From assembly GCA_037443885.1 (NCBI GenBank), contig JBBINN010000009.1, forward strand, positions 1-32,174: a DNA stretch of 32,174 bases, given 5' to 3'. The notes beneath the pieces are model-generated. The model was not told the DNA's origin. It saw only the letters and a program-made list of their open reading frames with translations, and did not search any database. The stretch is from SG8-30 sp037443885. Lineage in GTDB: Bacteria; Pseudomonadota; Gammaproteobacteria; Steroidobacterales; Steroidobacteraceae. Each line of letters opens with the position of its first letter. Position 1 is the stretch's first letter. A program made the position numbers and the translations under genes. Positions 25,354 to 32,174 of this stretch are shown piece by piece.

Positions 25354-26169
25354 ATGAGCGCCTCCCGGCGCCCGCGCAAGCGGCGCAACAAGCCTCTCCG
25401 CCTGCTGCAGTTCACCGACTCGCACGTCAGCGGCGACGAGGGCGGCAAGGTGCGTGGCATGGACACGCTGGCCTCGCTGGCGGCCTGCGAGGAACACGCA
25501 CGGCGCCACCACGCCCCGGTGGACGCCATGCTGCTGACCGGCGACCTCGTGCAGGACGACGCGCGTGGCTACCTGCGCCTCGCGCGGCTGTTCGCTCGCA
25601 GCCGCACCCCGGTTCATTGCCTCCCGGGCAACCACGATCTGCCGGCCGAGATGGCCGACCTGCTCTCGCGGCGGCCGTTTCGGCTGGACCCGGTGGTCCG
25701 CTGCGACGAGTGGACGCTCGTCCTGCTCGACAGCTCGGTTCCAGGGGCGGGCCACGGCGAGCTCGGGCCGGAGAGCATCGACTTCCTGGACGACGCGCTC
25801 GCGCGCTACTCGGACACCCACGCGCTGGTCGTGCTGCACCACCACCCTGTCCCTACCGGAAGCCCGTGGCTGGACGACATCATGCTGCGCGATCCCGGCC
25901 GCTTCCTCGACCTGCTGGCGCGGCACGACAACGTGCGGGGTCTCCTCTGGGGGCACGTGCACCAGGCCTACGACGCGCTGCACGACGGCGTGGTGCACAT
26001 GGCCACCCCGTCCACGTGCTTCCAGTTCCTGCCCGGTTGCACGGACTTCAAGCTCGACGAGCGGCCGCCCGGCTACCGCTGGCTGCACCTCTACCCGGAC
26101 GGCGAGATCGAGACCCGCGTGGTGTGGCTCGAGGAAGTCCCCGAGCGGGCTCACTCGCCGAAGCGGTAA
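25354..26169 (+). CDS. cpdA: CpdA-like 3',5'-cyclic-AMP phosphodiesterase
   Basis: Calcineurin-like metallophosphoesterase of 271 residues. The metal-binding motifs are complete: Asp22-x-His24 (FTDSHV), Gly-Asp64 (TGDLVQDD), Gly-Asn93-His-Asp (PGNHDLP), His162-164 (LHHHP) and Gly-His201-x-His203 (WGHVHQ). The stretches WLDDIMLRDP and TPSTCFQFLPG with the following DERPPGYRWL are characteristic of CpdA/Icc, which hydrolyses cAMP and so lowers CRP-dependent expression. A basic N-terminal tail (RRPRKRRNK) precedes the domain. It converges with the sulfotransferase gene and the two 3' ends overlap by 19 bases. Activity on other phosphodiesters cannot be excluded. Confidence 0.88.
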   Translation: MSASRRPRKRRNKPLRLLQFTDSHVSGDEGGKVRGMDTLASLAACEEHARRHHAPVDAMLLTGDLVQDDARGYLRLARLFARSRTPVHCLPGNHDLPAEMADLLSRRPFRLDPVVRCDEWTLVLLDSSVPGAGHGELGPESIDFLDDALARYSDTHALVVLHHHPVPTGSPWLDDIMLRDPGRFLDLLARHDNVRGLLWGHVHQAYDALHDGVVHMATPSTCFQFLPGCTDFKLDERPPGYRWLHLYPDGEIETRVVWLEEVPERAHSPKR

Positions 26170-26855
26170 CCGAATCGGGCGATGTCGTCGGCGTAGAGCC
26201 GTGCCACGTGCCCGGCCGTGGCGTCGTCGTAGTAGGCGGTGTACTTCGCGTGGCGGTGGACGTTCACGTGCGGCAGCTGCAGCGCGTTCGTGCCCGGCAG
26301 GCCCAGCCGCTCGGCGAGAACCGGCAGCCGCTGCGCGGCGTCCTCGAGCCGGATCACCTCGTCCACGAGCTCGTGCCCCTCGCCGTCGCCGGCGAAGGCG
26401 GCGATCGACCACGTGCCCTTCCGGCGCCAGCCGTGGTGTGGCTTGCCGCCGCCGCCGCGCCCGGAGGTCTCGACCTCCCGCACCCAGCGCCGGAAGCCCT
26501 CGACGTCGGGCGCGACACCGCGGCCACGGATGAACCGCGACAGCGCATCGGTGACGTCACGGACGCGTCCGGCCACGCCGCGATCGAGGATGGCGGCATA
26601 CACCGACACCAGTCGCGCCCAGGGGTTACGGACGAACGTGAACTTGTAGTACGAATCGAAATCCCAGCCGCGCTCGCGGAAGACCTCGCGCAGCTCCACC
26701 GGCAGGATGTGGTCGTAGAAGGGAAACTCGGCCGTACGCTCGCGCAGGCGGACGCACTTGATCTCCGAGAAGGGATCGAGCATCAGGCGCACACTCTCCG
26801 AGCCGGTCTTCGGGTTGGAGAAGAAGACGAACTTGTAGCGATGCGAGATGCGCAA
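26151..26855 (-). CDS. Sulfotransferase family 2 protein
   Basis: 234-residue protein resembling carbohydrate sulfotransferases, which transfer sulfate from PAPS. The 5'-phosphosulfate loop is at residues 13-20 (SNPKTGSE) and the 3'-phosphate-binding motif is FVRNPWARLVS around residues 74-84. The C-terminus (ARLYADDIARFGY) is also typical of the family. No signal peptide is visible, so it would act in the cytoplasm on a lipid-linked or soluble glycan. The start is TTG at 26855, since no in-frame ATG or GTG precedes the phosphosulfate loop. It is a single-gene unit flanked by cpdA (convergent, overlapping) and hemL (divergent). No PAPS-synthesis genes are in the window. The acceptor is unknown. 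Confidence 0.82.
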   Translation of the reverse strand: MRISHRYKFVFFSNPKTGSESVRLMLDPFSEIKCVRLRERTAEFPFYDHILPVELREVFRERGWDFDSYYKFTFVRNPWARLVSVYAAILDRGVAGRVRDVTDALSRFIRGRGVAPDVEGFRRWVREVETSGRGGGGKPHHGWRRKGTWSIAAFAGDGEGHELVDEVIRLEDAAQRLPVLAERLGLPGTNALQLPHVNVHRHAKYTAYYDDATAGHVARLYADDIARFGYRFGE

Positions 26856-26945
26856 TTGGAACCTGCCGCAGGACCCGTCCGCGAAAGTCTAGCGCAACGG
26901 CCTCGCGGCGACGCGGCTGCCGCGCGGCCGGCCGCCGCCCCGGTG

Positions 26946-26951
26946 TATCCT
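26946..26951 (+). promoter_or_regulatory. Candidate -10 element of hemL
   Basis: TATCCT (four of six matches to TATAAT) lies 58 bases before the hemL start in the 154-base divergent gap. The -35 region is GC-rich without a match. The ribosome-binding site GAGGAG is at 26999-27004, 5 bases before the GTG. Confidence 0.3.
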
Positions 26952-27009
26952 ACGTTTCCCGCGCCCGGCGGCCTCCGGGCCACCCCGCAGCGACCATCGA
27001 GGAGCCGTC

Positions 27010-28281
27010 GTGTCCCTGTACCAGGAAGCCTGCCGCTACATACCGGGGGGCGTGAACTCGCCCGTGCGCGCCTTTCGCAGCGTCGGCGGCGAACCGGTGT
27101 TCTTTGCCCGGGCCTCGGGGGCCTGGGTCGAGTCGGCGGACGGCCGGCGGTTCATCGACTACGTCGGCTCATGGGGGCCCATGATCCTCGGCCATGCCCA
27201 TCCCGACGTGATCGCGGCGGTGCGCGAGAAGGCGCTCGACGGCCTGTCTTTCGGCGCACCCACGGCCATCGAGACCGAGCTCGCGCGCAGGGTCATCGAG
27301 CTCGTGCCCTCGATCGAGCTGCTGCGCATGTGCAGCTCCGGCACCGAGGCGACCATGAGCGCGATCCGGCTCGCGCGCGGCTGCACGGGGCGCGACCGCA
27401 TCCTGAAGTTCGAGGGGTGCTACCACGGCCACTCGGACTCGCTGCTGGTCAAGGCGGGCTCGGGCGCGCTGACGCTCGGCGTGCCGACCTCGCCGGGCGT
27501 GCCGGCGGATCTCGCCCGCCACACGAACACCCTGCCCTACAACGACGTCGCCGCCCTCGAGGAGTTCTTCAAGGTCGCGGGTGACTCGACCGCCTGCGTC
27601 ATCGTCGAGCCCGTCGCCGGCAACATGAACTGCATCCCGCCGGTGCCCGGCTTCCTGGAGAGCCTGCGCCGGCTGTGCACGCAGCACGGCGTGGTGCTGA
27701 TCTTCGACGAGGTGATGACGGGCTTTCGCGTCTCTCGCGGCGGCGCGCAGGAGCTCTACGGAATCCGCCCCGACCTCACGACCCTCGGCAAGATCATCGG
27801 CGGCGGCATGCCGGTCGGCGCCTTCGGCGGCCGGCGCGACATCATGGAGCGCCTCGCGCCGCTCGGCCCGGTCTACCAGGCCGGCACGCTGTCCGGGAAC
27901 CCGGTGGCCATGGCGGCCGGTCTCGCGACGCTTGCCGGCCTCGCCGCGCCCGGCTTCCACGCGCGCCTCGCGCAGCGGACGCGTGAGCTCTGCGACGGCC
28001 TCGAGGCTGCCGCGCGCCGGGCCGGCGTCCCGTTCACGACCAACCACGTCTGCGGCATGTTCGGCCTGTTCTTCACCGGCACCGGGCCGGTGACGAGCTA
28101 CGCGCAGGCGACGGCCTGCGACGTCGAGCGCTTCAAGCGCTTCTTCCACGGCATGCTCGCCGAGGGCGTGTACCTCGCCCCGTCCGCCTTCGAGGCCGGC
28201 TTCATCTCCGCGGCGCACGGCGACGCGGAAATCGAGGCCACGCTCGCCGCGGCTGCAAGGGTCTTCGCCAACCTGGGCTGA
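27010..28281 (+). CDS. hemL: Glutamate-1-semialdehyde 2,1-aminomutase
   Basis: PLP enzyme making 5-aminolevulinate from glutamate 1-semialdehyde, the C5 route to haem. 423 residues. Visible motifs are RYIPGGVNSPVRAF, the PLP phosphate loop CSSGTEATMSAIR, cofactor-binding IFDEVMTGFRV (Asp233), and the Schiff-base lysine Lys261 in TTLGKIIGGGMPVGAFGG. GTG 27010 follows a GAGGAG ribosome-binding site. The N-terminus is a few residues shorter than in E. coli but keeps all conserved parts. It is transcribed alone and converges with the lonN-ubiX-mpl operon. Confidence 0.96.
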   Translation: MSLYQEACRYIPGGVNSPVRAFRSVGGEPVFFARASGAWVESADGRRFIDYVGSWGPMILGHAHPDVIAAVREKALDGLSFGAPTAIETELARRVIELVPSIELLRMCSSGTEATMSAIRLARGCTGRDRILKFEGCYHGHSDSLLVKAGSGALTLGVPTSPGVPADLARHTNTLPYNDVAALEEFFKVAGDSTACVIVEPVAGNMNCIPPVPGFLESLRRLCTQHGVVLIFDEVMTGFRVSRGGAQELYGIRPDLTTLGKIIGGGMPVGAFGGRRDIMERLAPLGPVYQAGTLSGNPVAMAAGLATLAGLAAPGFHARLAQRTRELCDGLEAAARRAGVPFTTNHVCGMFGLFFTGTGPVTSYAQATACDVERFKRFFHGMLAEGVYLAPSAFEAGFISAAHGDAEIEATLAAAARVFANLG

Positions 28282-28294
28282 ACCCGCCGGCCGG

Positions 28295-28876
28295 TCAGGC
28301 GGGGTCGAGGCGTATCAGCGGCGACAGCACCGCGATCCGCTCGAGCGGATCGTCCATCTCGAGCAGCACCTGCCGCGCCTGCAGGTCGAGCGGCAGCAGC
28401 TCCGCGAGCCGGTGCCCGATCCAGGCCGCGTCCTGGAAGGCGGGCTCGGCGTGGGCGTACGCCTCGCCCAGCTCGGGCAGCACGCGGCGCAGCGCCTCGG
28501 CGAGGTGCGCGTGCTGCGCCGGCAGCGGCACGGCGGCCTCCGGGCCCAGGTCCTCGACGCGGCCCATGTTGAGGCCGTCGGACGCACGCCAGTTCTCGAG
28601 CACGCGGAAGCGTCCGACCCCGCGGCAGGCAATGCCCAGGAGCCCGTCCTCGAGCCGGCTGAAGTCCACGATCTGGGCCTCGGTGCCGACCTCGGCGAAG
28701 CGGGCCGGTCCGCCGGATTCCACACCCTGCCGGATCAACACGACGCCGAAGCCCGAGTCCTCCCGCATGCAGCGGCGCACCATGTCCACGTAGCGCGTCT
28801 CGAAGATGCGCAGGGGCAGCGGGCCGCCCGGAAAGAGCACCGTGTTCAGGGGAAAGAGCGGGATCTCGCGCATCAT
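28295..28876 (-). CDS. LON substrate-binding (N-terminal) domain protein
   Basis: 193-residue stand-alone version of the Lon protease N-terminal domain, recognised by the start EIPLFPLNTVLFPGGPLPLRIFE and the downstream RYVDMVRRCM and GVVLI strands. It has no ATPase or protease domain, so it is not a protease by itself. Such small proteins are widespread in proteobacteria and their role is not established; substrate or peptide binding is assumed. Last gene of the Yip1-mpl-ubiX operon on this strand, beginning 4 bases after the ubiX stop. ATG at 28876 or 28873 are both possible. Confidence 0.88.
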   Translation of the reverse strand: MMREIPLFPLNTVLFPGGPLPLRIFETRYVDMVRRCMREDSGFGVVLIRQGVESGGPARFAEVGTEAQIVDFSRLEDGLLGIACRGVGRFRVLENWRASDGLNMGRVEDLGPEAAVPLPAQHAHLAEALRRVLPELGEAYAHAEPAFQDAAWIGHRLAELLPLDLQARQVLLEMDDPLERIAVLSPLIRLDPA

Positions 28877-28880
28877 GGCC

Positions 28881-29528
28881 TCACGGCCCGGGCGGGTCGC
28901 TCGCCTCGGGCTCCTCGCCCCAGCGGGGCATGAAGTCCTGTTCGACGCCGAGGTGATCGAGGATGCGCGCGACCACGTAGTCCACGAGGTCCTGGACGCG
29001 CTGCGGCCGGTGGTAGAAGCCGGGGTTCGCCGGCAGCACCGTGGCTCCGGCCTCGGCGACGGCCACCATGTTGCGCAGGTGGACGAGGCTCGCAGGGGTC
29101 TCGCGCGGGACGAGGATCAGCAGCCGCCGCTCCTTGAGCATCACGTCGGCGGCGCGCTCGATCAGGTTGCGGCTCGCGCCCACCGCAATGGACGACAGCG
29201 TGGCCATCGAGCAGGGGCAGACGACCATCGCCTGTGGCGCGCCGGACCCGGAGGCCACGCAGGCGCTCCACTCCTCCTGGCCATAGGCACGCAGCTGACC
29301 GGGCGCGGCGCCGAAACGGCCCATGAAGTAGCGCTCCATCTCGCTGGCGCGCCCCGGCACCTGTTCGTCAGTCTCGGAAGCAAGCACGATCAGCGCGGGC
29401 TTCGACACCATGAGGTGCACCTGCCGGCCCGCAGCCAGCAGCCGCTCGAGCAGCGTCAGGCCGTACTGCGCCCCCGAGGCCCCGGTCATCGCCAGCGCCA
29501 CCGGGTCTTCGCGTGTCTTCGCGTTCAA
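28881..29528 (-). CDS. ubiX: Flavin prenyltransferase UbiX
   Basis: Makes prenylated FMN, the cofactor that UbiD decarboxylase needs in ubiquinone synthesis. 215 residues. The FMN-binding N-terminus LAMTGASGAQYGLTLLERL, the motif VVCPCSMATLSSIAVGAS, and the C-terminal block RRLLILVPRETPASLVHLRNM with PANPGFYHRPQ are those of the UbiX/Pad1 family. The start appears to be TTG at 29528, which overlaps the mpl stop by 3 bases and is therefore probably read by translational coupling. An ATG at about residue 14 is inside the conserved Rossmann strand and unlikely. Confidence 0.93.
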   Translation of the reverse strand: MNAKTREDPVALAMTGASGAQYGLTLLERLLAAGRQVHLMVSKPALIVLASETDEQVPGRASEMERYFMGRFGAAPGQLRAYGQEEWSACVASGSGAPQAMVVCPCSMATLSSIAVGASRNLIERAADVMLKERRLLILVPRETPASLVHLRNMVAVAEAGATVLPANPGFYHRPQRVQDLVDYVVARILDHLGVEQDFMPRWGEEPEASDPPGP

Positions 29529-30895
29529 GCCACCTCCTTCGCGCCGAGCGCCTCGAGCAGCCTGCCGTGCAGTCCGTCGAAGCTGCCGTTGCTCATGACC
29601 AGCACCTGGTCCCCCGGCGCCAGCTCGGCCGCGAGCGCCCGGACCAGCACGCCCACGTCGTCGGCGACCGAGGCGCCCGCGCCGATCGCCGCCGCCACCG
29701 CCCCAAGATCCCAGCCCAGGTCGCGCGGGCGGAAGAGCCAGACGCGGTCGGCGCCAGCGAGCACACCCGCCAGCTCGTCGCGGTGCACGCCGAGCTTCAT
29801 GGTGTTCGAGCGCGGCTCGAGCACCGCCACGATGCGCGCGTTGCCGACGCGGCCGCGCAGCCCGGCGAGCGTCGTCGCGATCGCCGTCGGGTGGTGCGCG
29901 AAGTCATCGTAGACCGTGACGCCGCCCGCCACGCCGCGCAGCTCCATGCGCCGCCGCACGCCGCGGAAGCGGCACAGGGAGTCGATCGCCGCCTCCGGCG
30001 CGGCGCCCGCGTGACAGGCCGCCGCGATCGCCGCGAGCGCGTTGTCGACGTTGTGCAGCCCGATCAGCGGCCAGGCGACGACTCCCAGCGGCCGGCCGCC
30101 GCGCAGGACCTCGAAGCGCGACCCGTCGGGCGCCTCGAGCCGCGCCTGCCATTCGGCGGCGACACCATGCGCGAAGCCCTCCCGCGGCGTCCAGCAGCCC
30201 ATTGCGAGCGTCGCCTCGAGGGCGGGGTCGCCGGCGTTGAATATGATGCGGCCGGCCCCCGGCACGGTTCGAACCAGGTGATGCACCTGGCGCTGAATGG
30301 CGGCCAGGTCCGGATAGATGTCGGCGTGATCGAACTCCAGGTTGTTCAGCACCAGAGTGCGCGGCCGGTAATGCACGAACTTGGAGCGCTTGTCGAAGAA
30401 GGCCGTGTCGTACTCGTCGGCCTCGACGACGAACGGCGCGCCCGAGCCGAGCCGCGCCGAGCGGTCGAAGTCGGCCGGCACGCCGCCGACCAGGAAGCCC
30501 GGCGACAGCCCCGCCTGCTCGAGGATCCACGCCGCCATGCAGGTCGTCGTGGTCTTGCCGTGTGTGCCCGCCACCGCGACCACGTGCCGGCCGCGCAGCA
30601 CATGCTCGGCCAGCCACTGCGGACCCGACGTATAGGGAATCCCGCTGTCGAGCAGCTGCTCGACGACCGGGTTGCCGCGGCTCAGCACGTTGCCCACCAG
30701 GACGACATCCGGCGCGGGGTCGAGCTGGGCCGGGTCGTAGCCCTCGATAAGGCCGATGCCGAGCGCCTCGAGCTGAGTGCTCATCGGCGGGTAGACACCC
30801 TTGTCGCTGCCCGTGACCCGGTGGCCGGCCGCCTGCGCGAGCGCGGCGATTCCGCCCATGAACGTGCCGCAGATGCCGAGGATGTGGACGTGCAT
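29525..30895 (-). CDS. mpl: UDP-N-acetylmuramate:L-alanyl-gamma-D-glutamyl-meso-diaminopimelate ligase
   Basis: Peptidoglycan-recycling ligase that joins the salvaged tripeptide L-Ala-D-Glu-mDap to UDP-MurNAc in the cytoplasm. 456 residues. The N-terminal domain begins HVHILGICGTFMGG. The ATP loop is GTHGKTTTT at about residues 110-118. The substrate stretch VVEADEYDTAFFDKRSKF distinguishes Mpl from MurC, as does the LNNLEFDHADIYPDL segment. The Mur ligase C-terminal domain includes VYDDFAHHPTAI. The start directly abuts the stop of the membrane-protein gene, and the stop overlaps ubiX. Its presence implies murein recycling with mDap-type peptidoglycan. Confidence 0.95.
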   Translation of the reverse strand: MHVHILGICGTFMGGIAALAQAAGHRVTGSDKGVYPPMSTQLEALGIGLIEGYDPAQLDPAPDVVLVGNVLSRGNPVVEQLLDSGIPYTSGPQWLAEHVLRGRHVVAVAGTHGKTTTTCMAAWILEQAGLSPGFLVGGVPADFDRSARLGSGAPFVVEADEYDTAFFDKRSKFVHYRPRTLVLNNLEFDHADIYPDLAAIQRQVHHLVRTVPGAGRIIFNAGDPALEATLAMGCWTPREGFAHGVAAEWQARLEAPDGSRFEVLRGGRPLGVVAWPLIGLHNVDNALAAIAAACHAGAAPEAAIDSLCRFRGVRRRMELRGVAGGVTVYDDFAHHPTAIATTLAGLRGRVGNARIVAVLEPRSNTMKLGVHRDELAGVLAGADRVWLFRPRDLGWDLGAVAAAIGAGASVADDVGVLVRALAAELAPGDQVLVMSNGSFDGLHGRLLEALGAKEVA

Positions 30896-31411
30896 TCAGG
30901 CTCCCGCGGGGAAGAGCGCGGAGAGCAGCGCTGAGCTGCCGACCACGTAGGCCAGGGCGATCGCCACGCCGGTGGCGAGGCCCGTGTCGAGCGCCGCGCG
31001 CAGGATGAAGCCGATCACGAACAGGTACCACAGGACCACGCCGATCGACCCGCCCCAGACCAGCAGTGCCAGCGGGTAGCTCGACTCGGCCGGCGCCTTG
31101 AAGGCGAGGAGCACGACCACGAAGGGTGCGAGGACGGCGCCCGTCCCGAGCAGCGCCGTGAGCGTCTGGCGGTAGCGGCGCTGCCGGCGTGCCAGCGCGA
31201 GTACCACCCATAAGGGCAGCGCAAGCAGCGCCAGGTCGGCGAGCGTCCGTCCGAGGATGGAGTCGGAACCGAAGATCATGAAGGACTGCAGCGCGGAGAA
31301 CGCGGTGTAGGCGAGGCCCGCGACCAGCAGCAGCGCGGCGGAATCCGGCAGGTCCGCGGGACTGCGCCGCCAGAGCGCGATCTCCCAGAATGCCTTGACC
31401 AGTGCCTGCAT
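30896..31411 (-). CDS. Yip1-like integral membrane protein
   Basis: 171-residue inner-membrane protein with about five hydrophobic segments (roughly residues 25-46, 55-74, 87-104, 112-135 and 142-166). The overall pattern, including a first helix after a short amphipathic N-terminus (VKAFWEIALWRRSPADLPDS), fits the bacterial Yip1 domain family, whose function is unknown. The ATG at 31411 is preferred; an in-frame GTG-type extension to 31474 adds a region without similarity. It abuts mpl with no spacer, so the two are very likely co-translated. Family assignment rests on layout rather than on strong motifs. Confidence 0.7.
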   Translation of the reverse strand: MQALVKAFWEIALWRRSPADLPDSAALLLVAGLAYTAFSALQSFMIFGSDSILGRTLADLALLALPLWVVLALARRQRRYRQTLTALLGTGAVLAPFVVVLLAFKAPAESSYPLALLVWGGSIGVVLWYLFVIGFILRAALDTGLATGVAIALAYVVGSSALLSALFPAGA

Positions 31412-31419
31412 GCGCCGCC

Positions 31420-31448
31420 TTGGGATGCGCGCGCCAGGATCGCATAAT
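31420..31448 (+). promoter_or_regulatory. Candidate sigma-70 promoter of rnd
   Basis: TTGGGA (31420-31425) and CATAAT (31443-31448) are separated by an ideal 17 bases. They match consensus at four and five of six positions. Transcription would begin near 31455, about 34 bases before the rnd GTG. The divergent operon must use the same 77-base gap; TACAAT on the minus strand at 31464-31469 is a possible -10 for it, without a clear -35. Confidence 0.5.
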
Positions 31449-31488
31449 GGCGCACTCGCGCGGATTGTAGCCAAGTGACGGGGTGCCC

Positions 31489-32174
31489 GTGTCCGAATAC
31501 CAGCTGATCGACCGGCGGCAGCAGCTCGCGCCCGCGCTCGAGGCTCTCGCCGGCGCCGACGGCCTGGCGCTCGACACCGAGTTCGTTCGCGAGCGCACCT
31601 ACTTCCCGCGCCTGTGCCTCGTGCAGCTCGCGGACCCGGACGCCCGTCACGTGCTGCTCGTGGATCCGCTCAGGCTCGACGACCTCGCACCGCTCGCATT
31701 GCTGCTCGGCGATCCCGGCCGCACCAAGCTCATCCACGCCGCGCGCCAGGACCTGGAGACGCTGCTCCCGCTCACCGGCGCGCCGGCTGCGCCCGTCTTC
31801 GACACGCAGGTCGCTGCAGGGCTCCTCGGTTTCCCGGCCCAGGTGGGCTACGGCGAGCTGGTCCGGCTGGTGCTCGGGGTCGAGCTGGAGAAGGGACACG
31901 CGCGCACCGATTGGGCAGCCCGGCCGCTCAAGCCCGCGCAGCTCGCCTACGCGGCGGACGACGTGCGCTTTCTCGGACCCGTCGCGACCGAGCTCCGCGC
32001 GCGTCTCGAGGCGGCCGGGCGGCTCGACTGGGCGCGCGAGGATTGCGCGCCGCTCACGGACCCCGGGACCTACCGCAGCGCGCCCGAGGAGGCGGTCTAT
32101 CGCTTCGCCCGCGCCAGCGAAGCCGGGGTCGACCCCGGCCATCCTCCAGTAGGTGCGCGACGGGATCGAGCGCA
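31489..32174 (+). CDS. rnd: Ribonuclease D, 3' partial
   Basis: DEDD-type 3'-5' exoribonuclease that trims tRNA precursors and other stable RNAs. From the GTG at 31489 the translation begins VSEYQLIDRRQQLAPALEAL. It shows Exo I (LALDTEFVRERTYFPRLCLVQL), Exo II (KLIHAARQDLETLL, with VFDTQVAAGLLGFP) and Exo III (LAYAADDVRFLGP), with LEKGHARTDWAARPL between them. The reading frame is open to the window end (228 codons; the family has about 370-390), so the HRDC domains should lie beyond it. The last 25 or so codons no longer look like the family, which may reflect a frameshift or poor sequence at the edge. Confidence 0.92.
   Translation, partial: MSEYQLIDRRQQLAPALEALAGADGLALDTEFVRERTYFPRLCLVQLADPDARHVLLVDPLRLDDLAPLALLLGDPGRTKLIHAARQDLETLLPLTGAPAAPVFDTQVAAGLLGFPAQVGYGELVRLVLGVELEKGHARTDWAARPLKPAQLAYAADDVRFLGPVATELRARLEAAGRLDWAREDCAPLTDPGTYRSAPEEAVYRFARASEAGVDPGHPPVGARRDRA

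Noticed and set aside
31412..31488. Sigma-54 (-24/-12) promoter on the minus strand before the Yip1-like gene
   Set aside because: A GGCAC-like and a TTGG-like element are present, but the required GG to GC spacing of 10 bases is not met.

Overview
The window is a gene-dense, very GC-rich (roughly 70%) piece of a Gram-negative chromosome. It most likely comes from a gammaproteobacterium, possibly from a metagenome assembly. The evidence is a Kdo/lipopolysaccharide-export operon ending in rpoN-hpf-rapZ, a divergent ibaG/bolA-murA pair beside an AlgW/DegS-type protease, a tkt-gap-pgk-pyk central-carbon operon, an mpl gene, and an SAH riboswitch in front of ahcY. No IS element, phage gene, CRISPR array, tRNA or rRNA was seen. 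No stretch over 300 bases lacks a gene; the longest gap (23664-23861) holds a promoter and a riboswitch.

Region by region. 1-1095: periplasmic DegS/AlgW-type protease, cut at its 5' end by the window edge. 1092-2605 (minus): BolA-family gene then murA. 2732-10213 (plus): kdsD-kdsC-lptC-lptA-lptB-rpoN-hpf-rapZ-mgtE, mostly overlapping or closely spaced. It makes Kdo precursors, exports LPS, and encodes sigma-54, a ribosome hibernation factor and RapZ. The nitrogen-PTS genes normally embedded here (ptsN, and npr/ptsH-type genes) are absent. 10359-12974 (plus): exported BCP-type peroxiredoxin, MoxR AAA+ ATPase and CoxE-like VWA protein. 12999-13079: a 26-bp-arm inverted repeat between convergent genes. 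13108-21203 (minus): tkt-gap-pgk-pyk, followed 2 bp later by a membrane-anchored penicillin-acylase-family amidase. 21355-25280 (plus): metK, a CDP-glycerol glycerophosphotransferase-like protein, then SAH riboswitch-ahcY. 25354-26169 (plus): cpdA-like phosphodiesterase, converging with and overlapping a sulfotransferase (minus). 27010-28281 (plus): hemL. 28295-31411 (minus): Yip1-like membrane protein, mpl, ubiX and a Lon-substrate-binding-domain protein in one tight operon. 31489-end (plus): RNase D, cut by the window end.

The genes cooperate in recognisable modules: envelope building and recycling (murA, mpl, kdsDC, lptCAB), envelope stress (DegS), the activated methyl cycle (metK makes SAM; ahcY clears SAH under control of an SAH-sensing RNA), lower glycolysis/gluconeogenesis plus the pentose phosphate link (tkt, gap, pgk, pyk), and cofactor synthesis (hemL, ubiX). 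The content is largely housekeeping. The points worth a second look are the PTS-free rpoN locus, the amidase at the end of the glycolytic operon, the teichoic-acid-type transferase inside the SAM cycle locus, the orphan sulfotransferase and the long inverted repeat. I found no clear evidence for a wholly undescribed system.
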